Below the pieces are notes generated by a model. That model worked only from the letters and a program-made list of their open reading frames with translations. It made no database searches and was not told where the DNA came from. A DNA stretch of 64,000 bases, from positions 8,756,748 to 8,820,747 of the forward strand of contig JAJEKV010000031.1 in assembly GCA_021234155.1 (NCBI GenBank), in the 5' to 3' direction. Position numbers and translations under genes: made by a program. The DNA comes from Isoetes taiwanensis (taxonomy: Eukaryota > Streptophyta > Lycopodiopsida > Isoetales > Isoetaceae). Shown here piece after piece: positions 47,001 through 59,075 of the stretch (positions within the stretch are counted from its first letter, which is position 1; the number at the start of each line of letters is the position of its first letter).

Positions 47001-50000
47001 TCCTCGCTCCGGTGCCCTTGAGGGTTCACCATACGAAATGCATGAGATCAATTCAATGTATCCCGCCGGTTTGTAGATGCGCTAGAATAGTGAGGGGTGA
47101 ATCAAACCAAGTTTCATGTAATTGTTTGCCAAATGCTCACGCGGAAACTTTGCACCAGCTATCTGTACCTTTGCATGTAGGCGTAGCGTATTATGATGTG
47201 CAGGTTACGTGGTGGGATGTAAAGCAATGCCAAATTTTGACTTACTTGGGATACCAAAGGACTGAACATGGTACATAATAGAAAATCTCTTTGATCTCTT
47301 TGAATAAGCGCCATCTCGGGGAGTTGGAGCGCTCTATGCGGCGCGCATGGGTTTCATTTCCGCCCAAGCTAAAGCAAGATAGTAAAATTCCGGTACTGCG
47401 CCTGCTAGAAGGTTAAGTTTTATTGTTATCAATGGCACACCGAATCTAAAGGCCTCAAAGCATACTTTAGGCGTACCAAAATCTTCGACGTGACATTATG
47501 AAGGTGCGTATTTCTAATCCACGATATAGTAATGACTCTAAATTGAAACTCTTGCCATCCCTTATATACGGTTTCGAGAGTCAGTGGCAATTGGTGAAAT
47601 CACGATTATATAGTTGAATACCTATGACCGCGAGCAAAAGAATACTAAGGAGAACGAAACAAAGTCCTCTCTAAACAACATGAGGGAAACCTTACCTTTG
47701 TTAACAAACGCCGTGCATCACTGTAGGTAAGGCACCTCAAACTTCACATCTCCTCGGCCCTCGCATCACAAAAGTAGATAGGGCATAAATTAGCGAGCTA
47801 CGGTAATTTTTTCTCATAATCTGAACACAGTAATTTAGTCAAGATAAGAGGAGAGCTTAAAAAGCATCTTGCTTGTCTTTACATTGAGTTTAGTGAAAAA
47901 CAAGAAAAAAAGATGCTGCTAAAGTTGCATACATAAATCTTGGAATATTGCGATCCGGTGCTACTGAGCACCTGCAGGTCCAGAGATAAGGCGGACAAGA
48001 TTGAGTTTATTATTTGCTCAAGATGTACTTAAACACCTTGATGCTTGAATTTTGCCTCGAGACAAACAAGTGAATATGATGAATATGTAAGTGAGAGGTT
48101 AAGAGACAGAAACCATATAATTGAAACAACTTCAGGGCGGGGTATGGCACTGGCTTGATCAGAATTCAAGCTTTGTTCTTTCTCAGTTCGGTTGGGGCAC
48201 TACGCAAATAAAACTTTGTGTTAAGCACATTAACTATATTAGAACTACATATACCCACTATTACATGATATTTATGTTAGCCCATGGGCTGGAATGTCTG
48301 ATCTTATAAGGCTGATATAATTCCAAGAGGTATGGTGCGGGGTATAGTTTACCTCTAAACTACTTTGAGCAAGATTGAAGCACTAATGGTTTACAACAAT
48401 AAATAATTTTAGATTGAAATATTGCTGCCCCTCTTCAAGAGCTTGAAAGGTGTCTTCTGATTAGTTTATTTGGGTGACTCATTGATTATTGTGTAACATA
48501 TACACTAGAGCGAGGCCATGCATGACTCAAATAATCTTACGCATCAAGCTTTTGCCTGCTGCAAAACCACCAAGTTGACAATGTGCAGCATTATCTCTCT
48601 GTGTGTGGAACCAAAAACCACGATTCATCTTCATTTGTTGTTCAATTAAGCCCATAATGCTTCACTAATATCCTTGCATCAATAGATAAATAAGATAAAC
48701 CATAACAAATGTTTGGAATGAAATTAGGACCTGCAATCTATAATTAATAGGAACGCCGCGCTTCTTGGGTTATAAATTTTCATAGTTATAGGTTATATAG
48801 GGCTGATTATGGATACATATCCAAGGGTATTAGTAGCGTTGGAGATTTTATTTTCTACCTACCTTCTCTTTGGTTTTAGCTAACAAGCATGATGAAGCCT
48901 ATCACTTATATGTTTTTTGAGTTTAAAACTAATTCTTTGGACATTCCCCTAATACTTTGAGATCTATATTGCTTGGATAGGTGAAAACCCGTTAGAAAAT
49001 GTCATAGAGCCGAAGAATAACATATTCCAAAAAGCAGCACGGCAATTCAAAATGAGGCATATTATTAACCTGGAGGAAATCGAAAACTGGAATTTCCTTT
49101 TTCACGGAAAAAAAGACAACTAAATACGCATTCTTTTATGAAATCCAGGAATTTGTACATAGTATAGTCAAGTAAATACCAATGACCACAGGTATGCAAT
49201 ATAGTAGCAACATATATTAGCATGTTTCTCTGAAACTAGAACTAAAAGGTTACGGAGCATTGAAATTGTAAAAAGTTTAAAGAGTTACCAAAACTCCGCG
49301 GGTCAGGTAACATTATATAGGTAGCGCCAAGAGTGCGTATCTATTCACGTTCTCCAATTCTTTTAGGAGCAAACAAATTCATCAATTGTTTCCATCCCCA
49401 GGAATTAAATTGTTAAGAAGATGAAGGAAATTACAGCGCGTCCGGTTAAATGCGTACCTTCACAAGTCCATTTGTACACACTCAAAAGAGTATCACTTTG
49501 GTGCATTTTACTTGCGGGATTACGTAGGCTGGAGGCTTCACACTGTATGTGGGGAATACCGGTCAAAAGCCTGCACCTTTGAATCATCACGAGTGCCTAG
49601 ATATGAGCTAATAGAGATATTATCCCTAGCTAGCATAACATTACGTATGTTTTGGCATAATGGATTGTGCCAAATAGTGCATTCTAATGTCTGCATTCCT
49701 AGAAATACTTGTCGGCGATACATTGAGATGAGCGGCAAAGATATGAGAAGTATTCAAGCCATTCTTTGCATATCCACGTCTTCATGTGACAAAAAAGAAG
49801 CTGGATGACATATTTAGATCGATCACGCACGACAAAGAAGATCAGTGCTTACTTGCGTAGTCGTCAATCAAATGTCGCGTCCGTAACTGCGTGCGTCAAT
49901 CGTTTGTCCTTAATCACGGTTTTAGATCAGTCTGGCGTAGTAAATAAGTAAGTCTCCAATCATCGTCAATGCCCTAAAATCAATGATAAAGCGGGCGGAG

Positions 50001-52436
50001 CATTTAGTTTAGGTTCCCCAGCGTTCCACCATAATTTCCCACCACCCTTTACCCTATATTCTCCGCATTATTGGAGAATCGTTTGATAGGGGGAGAAACT
50101 GGATATTTTTGTAGTGGTAGCTGGTTGCTGGTTGGACGACAAGGCTTCAAGAGCTTTAGGGTTAGTAAGCAGGGCCACATTTATGGTTGTAGATTTAAGC
50201 TCAAAAAGAAGACTTCTCAATCCAAGCCGATCGCATCTCTGTCTGGCGTTGGGCCGGTGATCAAGATCTCATAATTTCTGGGCATCCAACACAATTCCTC
50301 AATGCGTATTGCTACCTCTGAGATAAAAAGCATTTATGAGCATCTAAGCAATACATACCCATTGTTTGAAAGCTAACTACATTTTAGTAGTGTTGGATAA
50401 AGTGGGTGCAGGATCGACTATACCATAACAATGGTGAGGTTTCATCTCATTGTTATTTATAACAAATTCAAAAACTCAGCGAGCCAAGGCGAAATCCGTT
50501 CTCCTCGCGGCATCCTTATCTTTGATTACTTTGAAAACAGCCCTCTTCACTGCGCGCCTCTGCATCGCATCACATCATCTTTTCAATAGAACTTTGAATC
50601 ACAATGACAAATATAACAAATATATCACCAACCACGTTGCCCATGGTTTTCACAACATGGAATACGTCATTTTAAGCAACAATTTAAATGCTTTTGAACA
50701 ATCATATAGAGATTTATTCCCTTTCCTTAACTTGATTAAAGATGCGATAGAAAACAATGAATTGGACTATCATCATGCACATTTTTTGCACTGCGATAAG
50801 AGTCTCTTGTGATACAAAACAATGGCCTTGGGGATAAGAGGAGGCTATATGCGAGGACCGATACACAACCGCTAAGGTTTAAAATGCTGCTGCTCTAAAA
50901 GCAATGTGGTATTTCCTAAGGCCTCACATTGCAGTGGGGCCATGTCTGATGAATTTTCTTATAGTCTAGGAGTTTGTGCTTAGAAACACTTATCTGCATA
51001 GATTTTGCGGAAAAAGTACTTTACAACCAATAATGTTTTTATTCTTTACCACCACAGCACCACTTCCCATATCTTTTATTTGCTTTCGACAAAGGGAATT
51101 TATTTTCTGCCATGCTTGGATTATGTATAAAGCGAATGAATGTATAGCTGCGAAACGAAAGAATAGAGGCGAAATGCATGTGGCAAAGGAAAGATACACT
51201 TTAATAATCTCGTACGTAAGCCGGCTCCATCTCTAATTTTATTTGAGAAGACGAGCAAATCTTCTTATCCGACACCACCGAAGGTTCTAATGTTCCACCT
51301 GGTACCAACGCTCTTACTTGTTACAGCACATTTCCGGCAAGCTGTGGAACCAAAAATCTACCATTAAAAACTTAAATGTTGTTACTAACAAAAGGCGCTT
51401 AATCTAGGACAATGCACAACAAGTTATTGAGAAATAATGCTCCTTGGAATATACCATACCTCCAAATGATGGTGCAACGGTAATGACAAATCCGGAGTAA
51501 TACAGCCTTTACCTCTATTGGCTCGAAATTAAATGTTTCTCTTAATATCATTCGTTTCAAATTGAAGTGATGCGCAAATCTTTGTACACTGCAATGCTAG
51601 GGTAATACAGCAGTTGAGTTTCAAATATTTGGTTATTCATTTTGAAATTCATGCCTCATAATTTTCTTATAAGCTTATGGCTTTCCAAGATTTTAAATTG
51701 ATTTTTAGCGGATAAAACACTTGTTAACAGTCCAGCAATGGAGCTTGAATGGTTTACTTAGGACAGGTCATTTAATATTTGTCTATTTTCTAATCGTCAT
51801 TTTTTCTACAGGTCTTTGTTGAGATTCCTCTTTAATATTCTGCAAAGTGTAATTTCGGGGACATATTCAAGATCCACGTAATAATTGTCCCTCTCTGCTG
51901 ATAGAAATATATAAACAGCTCATGTCTAAAGACCTTTGTCAACTTATTTAATGATGGGACTTGGATATGTATTATGTGGAAAATTGTGCTATAAGATGGC
52001 TGTAAATTAAAAGCGACTAATTTATTAATGTTTACTTGAATACATACATTGAACAAGATATGATGCCAAACCAACCTTGAAAATGGTATGATAGCTCCAA
52101 TGATCTTGCAAATTGATGCAGCTATAAAAGAAGATTGATTCTACCTTTACTCCATAAAGTTGCACTTTCCCAAATGTTGTTGGTGTTTAAAACATTTACT
52201 GTGATTATTTGGTTCATCTTTGTGTAGTTTACATATCATTTGCTCTATATCAGTAGTACGTGAGATGCCTTGAGCAGGCTTCCATTTAGTTTGGCATGTA
52301 ATGTTTTTTGAAATTTGAATCTAGTATTTTAGAATCTTGTTACTCTGATTATATACGTGCAGCACTTGCACATACCCCGGCGAGGAACTTCATCTGATTG
52401 TAGATTAAAAGATAAGGCGAATAATACTATCAAATG
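44050..52436. other. Long stretch without a recognised gene
   Basis: Mostly AT-rich. Unassigned but protein-like minus-strand frames occur at 44341-44054 (FFQQNLKKILFPQSDPRTYQ) and, in a neighbouring frame, 44457-44218 (VAHKYIHPKEESLLW), which suggests one broken coding segment. A plus-strand frame at 50450-50812 (NMEYVILSNNLNAFEQSYRD) is open for 120 codons. GC-richer patches lie at 45060-45180 and 46930-47500. No domain can be named for any of them. Confidence 0.4.
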
Positions 52437-53081
52437 TGCAGTCACCCGTGTGAATATGCACCCAAACCAAAGAGGGGTTTAAGGGGATTTTAATTTAAAT
52501 ATGTTGGACAATGGTTGTGTTAATTAATGTCAATGGTATTGGTTATGTGTTGGTTATTGTCAATGGATTTGTTATGTGTTGGGGGATTTAATTTTTTGTA
52601 TTTGTTAATGGTTTGTGTTGCAAAAAAAAAATTGGCTTATACCGAGACGCAAGGACATCCCCTCTAGTGTGACAAAAATTTTAGAATTCAAACCCGGAAA
52701 AAACTAGAAATTCATTTGAGGCTTTCACATCACACCAGCTTTTAAATTTCATCACAATAAAACAAATAGAACATAAGTAAAGGTTATCATAAAGATAGAA
52801 GCGATTGATCCCGTGATACGAAGTCATAAAGTTTGCAACACCCATACAAACATTTTCAAGCTGGAATTTACTGACCTTTGGCCTCCATGGCTTCTTGTGG
52901 TGAGAAACCAAAATAGGGAAACTTTTACCTTTGATAGCACGGGATCAAAGCCTTGGAATTTACTTAATAAGCTTCTTGCTCCAAAATCTAAAAATCGTAG
53001 TATTATTTTTTTGTGAGAGCATTTGGAATAGGCGTAAGCAAATAACTCAATAAGCGCAATCACGTATTAATCATTTGGTAG

Positions 53082-53400
53082 GATGCTTGAAAGCCTACAA
53101 ACCCACGGCCGAAAAATTGTTGTTTTAGCATTCGTAACAGCAAACATATCCATAACTATCATACACTATGAAAGCGCAATAAAATCTCAAAGCAGGCCTG
53201 CGGATCAAAGTTATGACCGTCACATATTAGCTCGGTGGTGCGGATGTGAAAGCCTACCAAACCCGACGAAAAATTGCTGTTTTAGCATAAGATAGCAACG
53301 AACATATCTATGTCATAACTATCAAAAGATCTCGGTTGAGCTTTCCTATGGCGGTAAAAAATCATCTGAGCCGACTCTGGATCAAAGTTATGATAAAATG
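53082..53400. repeat. 160-bp tandem duplication
   Basis: Units at 53082 and 53241 share gaaagcctac, gaaaaattg, tgttttagcat, and aacatatc followed by ataactatca. Confidence 0.8.
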
Positions 53401-53447
53401 TGTTGCGGGAAAGCTGCCTTCATGCGCCCTTGAGCCGCTTCATGTGC

Positions 53448-53601
53448 CCATTATGCACCACACCCATAAGAGGTTTTGTTGTGAGCCGTTGGTTGTTGAC
53501 CATTATGCACCACACACAAAAAGGCTTTTGTTGTGAGCCATTAGTTGTTGACCATTATGCACCATCTTGCTGGGCTTTGTTGTGAGCCATTGGTTGTTGA
53601 C
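53448..53601. repeat. 52-bp minisatellite, three units
   Basis: Units at 53448, 53500 and 53552 each run from ccattatgcaccac or ccattatgcaccat to tgtgagcc followed by gttgttga. Confidence 0.9.
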
Positions 53602-55739
53602 CATTGGAAAAAAAAGCTAAAATCAATGGCTCAAGGAACACTTTCTAGATGTACAGCGTTAATTACGTTCATTTGAATACATTACAAAATCATAGGAAAA
53701 CCTTAGTGAAAAGTACAAAGACAGAAACCCACTGTTATTATCTTTGGAAATCCAAAGGGTGAACATCTAAATCTAGTCCTCCAAATCTAAGAAAAAAGTA
53801 GTAGAGCTATTTAGAAAGCCATAAGTTTCACTATTTTTGCTTTGCATATTGTGTGATTTATTATTGAGAAAAATTGGTGTTGTAGAAATTGGTGGTGGGA
53901 TCAAAGACAATGTTAGGTCCCCAACCATTCTACTTTAATTGAAATGCTGCTATAGAGTTGGAGGCATCATGCTTGCATATTTGTTGTAGAAGAGCATTAT
54001 TCATCTTTAAGATGAAAACATTGTGATTGTGAGAGCATCATAATTCCATACATTCTTAGTAGTCTGCAATTTTATAGCTCTCGGCACCTAAACTTTCATT
54101 GTAAATTGCGTGAAATGCAAACCAATATATAGTCGCCCTAATTTTTCTTTTTGATCTTGATCCTAAGCTAGTTATAGTCTGGCGTTACTTAGAAACTTAC
54201 TAATTGAAAGGGTGGTTGTTTTGAGTTGTTGGTTTGGTTTTGTCATGTTGATATATTTACCAATCAATGCTCGTTGAGTAATAGTGGGCATGCATGCATC
54301 TAGATGTAACATAAAGACATGTTTAATAAAAAGGAAATGTAATGACTAATGACTCTCCTCTCTAGTAGTATAACATTCAAGCATCTCAAATTCGACATGT
54401 AGTAAAAGGGGGGTGCCCGCATGTTTGGAAGCGTCTATGAAAAGGTTGGACATATATTGGCAGGAACTAAATTTCAAGTTGGTGCTTTCTTTTTCACTAC
54501 TATCTTGGAAATAACGCTATATCAAGATAGCATTTTAAAAGCCTCAAATGGAGTATTCCACGACCTATATGCATGAATCAAAGCTAAGAATATAAATCCA
54601 ACCCTTCCCTATTTGGATTTACTGAAGGAAGAAAAACTTTTTGGAATTCTCTTTAAATTATTTAGGCGTGGGGTTTGATCACGGATGAAAGCGCGTAACA
54701 CGTAGTTATTGATAAATTTTCTTTTATTTACATAAAGGAAGTAGGCATGGAATGCTACATATAAAGCATACTAAGCAAGCCATAAATAAAACAAGCGCTT
54801 TCTCTAGCATTGCTTGCACACAATATACTAAATACTCAAATGCTTGCAAAACTCTTACCTAGGCGATCATGGTGGTAGATCACGACCCTCAAAGTGAGGC
54901 GTCTTGCAAACAAAAGTTTGCAAATAATATTAACTTCCATCTACGTATATATCACATCCAATGACCTATGACATATTCATGAAAAAAAAAAATATGTGTA
55001 AAGCGTGCACAGGTGATCAAATCTAAAAAACAAATAACCCTCGAACAAATACAAAATCATGGATCTTAAATCATTGTGCTTGATTCAACGGTTAAAGGGA
55101 ATGTATGTTGGAAAGATTTATATGCATAATGTGATTGATTCTAGAGCAATCACATCCATCAAAATACTACTTGTATTAGAAGCCAGGTGCATCACCTCCG
55201 ATATGGACATGTTGGTACGCAACCTAATTTGCTGTCTGTGAGTGTTTCATGAAGGACTCCATGATATCTTGATGGATTAGCATATATGAGCGAGTCTTAA
55301 AACATAAAATGCCTTAGAACTTTTGTGGAATTTTAAATATGAGTAATCCATGATATGTCTTTATATGATTTAGCGGCATAAGTAAAGTCAAGAGTAAAAA
55401 TTTGGAAAATCGGTTTGTTCCTTTTTTAGCATGATCTTTATGATTTAGCGTATAAACTTATGTAGCATTTCATATCAATGGCTAATGATTTGATGAAATA
55501 TGTGCATGGACCACAAGTCAACTCAAAGGCTTCGGTGAAGAACCAAGCAAGGACTTACATTTGGAAGCATCACAAGAAGAATTTAAAGATTGAAAAGGTC
55601 AAAGTCATACAGGAGAGAGGTAGGGTCAACTCAAGGCTTCATGACATTATCAAGATAAGGAGACTCCCTTTGAAGTAAGATGTTCATTCAAGTTCACATT
55701 CTTGGGCATTAATCAAAAACAAAACCATAACAAAAACCA

Positions 55740-56110
55740 TAACATTACATGCCTTTATATTAAATCCCCTTCAAACCCCCCTTTGGTTTTGGGTGCATAT
55801 TCACCACGGGAGGTGACTCGAGACGCGAGAATTTGTTGGATAGGCATAATGCACTAATTCCTTAATCTACGTGCACAAGTTCCTCGTTTGTAGGGTATGG
55901 ATGTATGAAGTTGCTATACTATATAACAGAGTTGCAAAATGCTATAAGATTTCAAGCATTATACTATATAGTGATTTTATGCGCATTACAGAAAATATAA
56001 TTATAAGGGGCTCGGCTGCGCAGTCACCAGATGTGAATATGCACCCCAGTAAAGGGGTTTGAAGGGGATTTAATATATAAAAGGCATGTAATGTAATGGT
56101 TTTGTTATAG
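55740..56110. repeat. Inverted repeat with 200-bp spacer (third terminus copy)
   Basis: The right terminus of the 52.4-55.8 kb interval (55743-55818) faces a third copy at 56025-56100. That copy reads gtcaccagatgtgaatatgc, then gggtttgaaggggattt and aaaaggcatgtaatgt. It is preceded by ataaggggctcggctgcgca, which may mark the true outer end after a TAA. Confidence 0.75.
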
Positions 56111-58914
56111 GTTAAAAATTTTTTTGCCTTAGGGGCTAAAACAATGACTTCATACTTGGATGAGTTGATGTTATATTTTGTAATTAATATCGTGGATATG
56201 TAAAACATGTAGCAATATCAATATGTAGCATTATAAAAAACAAAGCACGATTTTTCGGCATCAATATGTACCGCTGATTCCAATATTTTGATAATCACCA
56301 AGAGTGTAAGCTTTTTCCACTTTACAAGCAATGTTTAAATTAAGCATTTATAGAAAGCCAAACATCTTTCTGTGATTGACAAACTAGTGCAAGTCTTGCC
56401 AAAATTTTTCTAAATTAAAACCTGGAGTCAGAATTTGACATGGAGCAAGGGTTAATAGCTAAATTATGTTAAGCTTAAAGGTTATTAGCCTAAATCATGT
56501 TAAAGTAAAGACGAAATATCACAATTTTACCTTCTCACGCCACTCTGAGACAACTCCTCTTTTTGGATACCATTGCTCTTCGGGGAATAATAAAAATTAA
56601 CCCTATTGGAGTGCGGTTCGGTAGCCTTACGGCCTTTACCCGGCCGGAGGATCCGGGGAATTCTTTGAAAACGGTATGGGGGCTGCAACAAATTCGATTA
56701 TTTGCATTACACAATGCGGCTAGTACAAGACTAGAAGTGATCAAAGGGAGAGCAGCGGTTGAGCGAAGAAGCAAATTGAAGCTGACTACATGAGCCAAGA
56801 TGTCTTATATCACTCACAAATCATGACGCCAGAAGTACTCCGGAATATCCCGGATTGCGATGGCACATTATAATGATCACAAAACGCGCGTGCAACCTCA
56901 TTACTGCCATCTTTTATCATCTCTATATATGGAATTAAGCGCAAAGTATCCTCTACTTTAGTTAGACCAAACCACAACATCTTGTGGATTGACCATCCGT
57001 TCCTTGCAATCAGTCATAGGGCACTTAGCAGCAGCATGTGAAAGTTATGCTCAATAGGATAGAAGTGACACACAAAAGTAAAACAAGGCCAAAAACCTGC
57101 AGATAGAAGTAATAGCGAAGACCTCTGTGAATGAGAAAATAGGCAAAAATAACATAGATGAACATCAACTAAAATAAAACAAGGCGGAAAACCTTAGATG
57201 AGAAATGGGCAGAAGATAACATTTATGAACCTCAACTTCTACCTTTATTATGGACATGGACTTCCTACCCGCAGTCTCATCAAGGTTCATTTATGGAAAT
57301 CTGATCATCCTGCATGCTTTGTAAATGATCTTGCGAGGAAAATACTAAACCAAATCAAAAGCGTCTACATTTAAAGGCTGTTCCAAAGTCTGCGGCGTCT
57401 CTGTTCCAAGTCTATTCCAGTCTTTGCTGCTGCAGATGGGTACTTTGTCACAAAGGATACTGGTATCATCACTATTACTCTCCATACATAAACGATATTT
57501 TGGCTCTGCTCTGCCGATCAATGTCGGAGTAAAATGCGGACCTATGGTACCTTTGTCACAAAAGCTATGGCCATAGCCATCATCATTTTGCTCTCTAAAA
57601 CCCATCTTCCACGGGACCCAATTTTTTTGCCAGCGGTTAAGCAACCTCAACGGGATTGAAAAATTACAAAGCCCATATCCGGCTACTTTGATCAGCGGGC
57701 ATCAAAAGGAAGGGTTTGTCGAAGCAGAAACAAAACCCTATTATTCTTGAAGAAGAGGCTTCCAAGCCAAAGCTTGAAAAAGAGGCCACCGTTAGCAGAA
57801 AAAATAGATGCGTCGTTCTTGGGATTAGATGCAATGCCATTGCCATGCCAATCTCTCCCTCTCCTCTTCTTTCTGTTTTTGCATCCGTGATTACAAAGGC
57901 GCCTTTACGAAGCCAATCCACAGCCATCAAGCCGATTGCAAAAACCTAAAAAAAAAAAGCCTTAAAGAAACCCTAAAAAACCCCTAAAAACCCTTTAAAA
58001 AAATTACCACAAAAAGCCTCCACCACAAGATTTGCCCCATACGCCTGTAACATCATGACTAAGAAAAGTTGCACTCTAGAAATACTATTTAGTACACACC
58101 TAGATGAATCGTACCAAATCATACTGAAAACCTTGAAAGCAGATGCAGCAGAGAAAAACCCACAATTATTTTTGCTACATATTCATGATTTAGGAGCACC
58201 CTTTACCTCCTACTTCCCTCATTCCTTGCCTCCCACCCCTATACATACCCCACCATGGTTCAAACTCTTTCCCCTAGTCAAGAACTTCTCACATTCTCAA
58301 AACACCCTCCATTGGCAGAGACACAAAAAATCATATACAAAAATTGACCTATATTTCGTGAAAGTGGCATTCTCTCTCTAATCAAAAGAGTGAGAAGAAC
58401 TCATCTTCAATGTCAAATTGCATGGACAAAATAAGCTCAAAACATGGTTTAAACCATTGCTCAAATTCATTGACAAACTTGCCATACCTACATCATCATC
58501 CACCTCACCAAATTTATTACACCTCATCACACATCTCTTTTATTCTCACTAAGTTTTGACTAGGGAAAAGTTTTTTGCCCAGTCTACCCAAATGCCACGT
58601 CATCCTATGCCACATCACCCCTTGGGATTGCCTACATGCTTACCCCATGCTCACCATGCTCTAAACTCTAGTTCATACCATTCGAATAGAAAAATATGTG
58701 CAAGCAAACCTTTTCTAGAGAAATTCTCCCATAGGTTGGAGCATCAAAAAGATTACGTACTTGGCACAAAAGGTCCCCTAGTAGATCATGATCGGCACTT
58801 CAAAATTTGGCTCCTAGGGAAGTGTATCTGGAGTGCAAACACAATATTTTCTTGCCCCCTTTTGCCTTAGCATTATTTAAGCCCCAATCAGTACGGCATA
58901 CGCTACCCAAGCGT
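56111..58914. other. No gene identified
   Basis: Protein-like open frames without a known domain: plus 56563-56793 (FGSLTAFTRPEDPGNSLKTV), minus 57650-57345 (FREQNDDGYGHSFCDKG, with a second similar L-C-D-K segment), plus 57716-57949 and plus 58055-58381. A-rich tracts lie at 57945-58010. Some may be ORF1 of the LINE suggested at 58.9 kb. Confidence 0.35.
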
Positions 58915-59075
58915 GGCCCACTGAATGCACATGGGATATTGTTCTTGATGAAAACTCTCGACCTAAAAGGTCGGGCCAAGATCCGATCTCTCACAGGAAT
59001 CGGCCTGTCAATCATGAACCTCAACCTCGCTACTGTCTGTATACTACAAGAAACACCATGCTTGCATATAAGCTA
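58915..59075 (+). pseudogene. Possible LINE endonuclease N-terminus
   Basis: The plus strand reads GILFLMKTLDLKGRAKIRSL followed by NLATVCILQETPC. This resembles the start of L1-type endonucleases (I-L-S-W-N-V-R-G-L-x-x-K-x-R-A-x-x-I-R-x-L ... V-C-L-Q-E-T), with the catalytic glutamate in QET. The W-N pair is lost and no further LINE domains were identified downstream. The call rests on one motif pair. Confidence 0.4.

Larger units (their letters stand above)
52437..55820. mobile_element. Interval bounded by terminal inverted repeats
   Basis: The left end reads gtcacccgtgtgaatatgca then cccaaaccaaag and ggggtttaaggggatt. The complement of the right end (55818 backward) reads gtcacctcccgtggtgaata then tgcacccaaaaccaaag and gggtttgaaggggattt. 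About 65 bp match with small indels, facing inward as in a cut-and-paste transposon. No transposase is recognised in the 3.4 kb between them and no clear target-site duplication is seen, so it may be a non-autonomous element or two separate insertions. Confidence 0.6.

Noticed and set aside
58800-59024. Minus-strand frame overlapping the 58.9 kb segment
   Set aside because: The plus strand has the endonuclease-like motifs; the minus frame has none.
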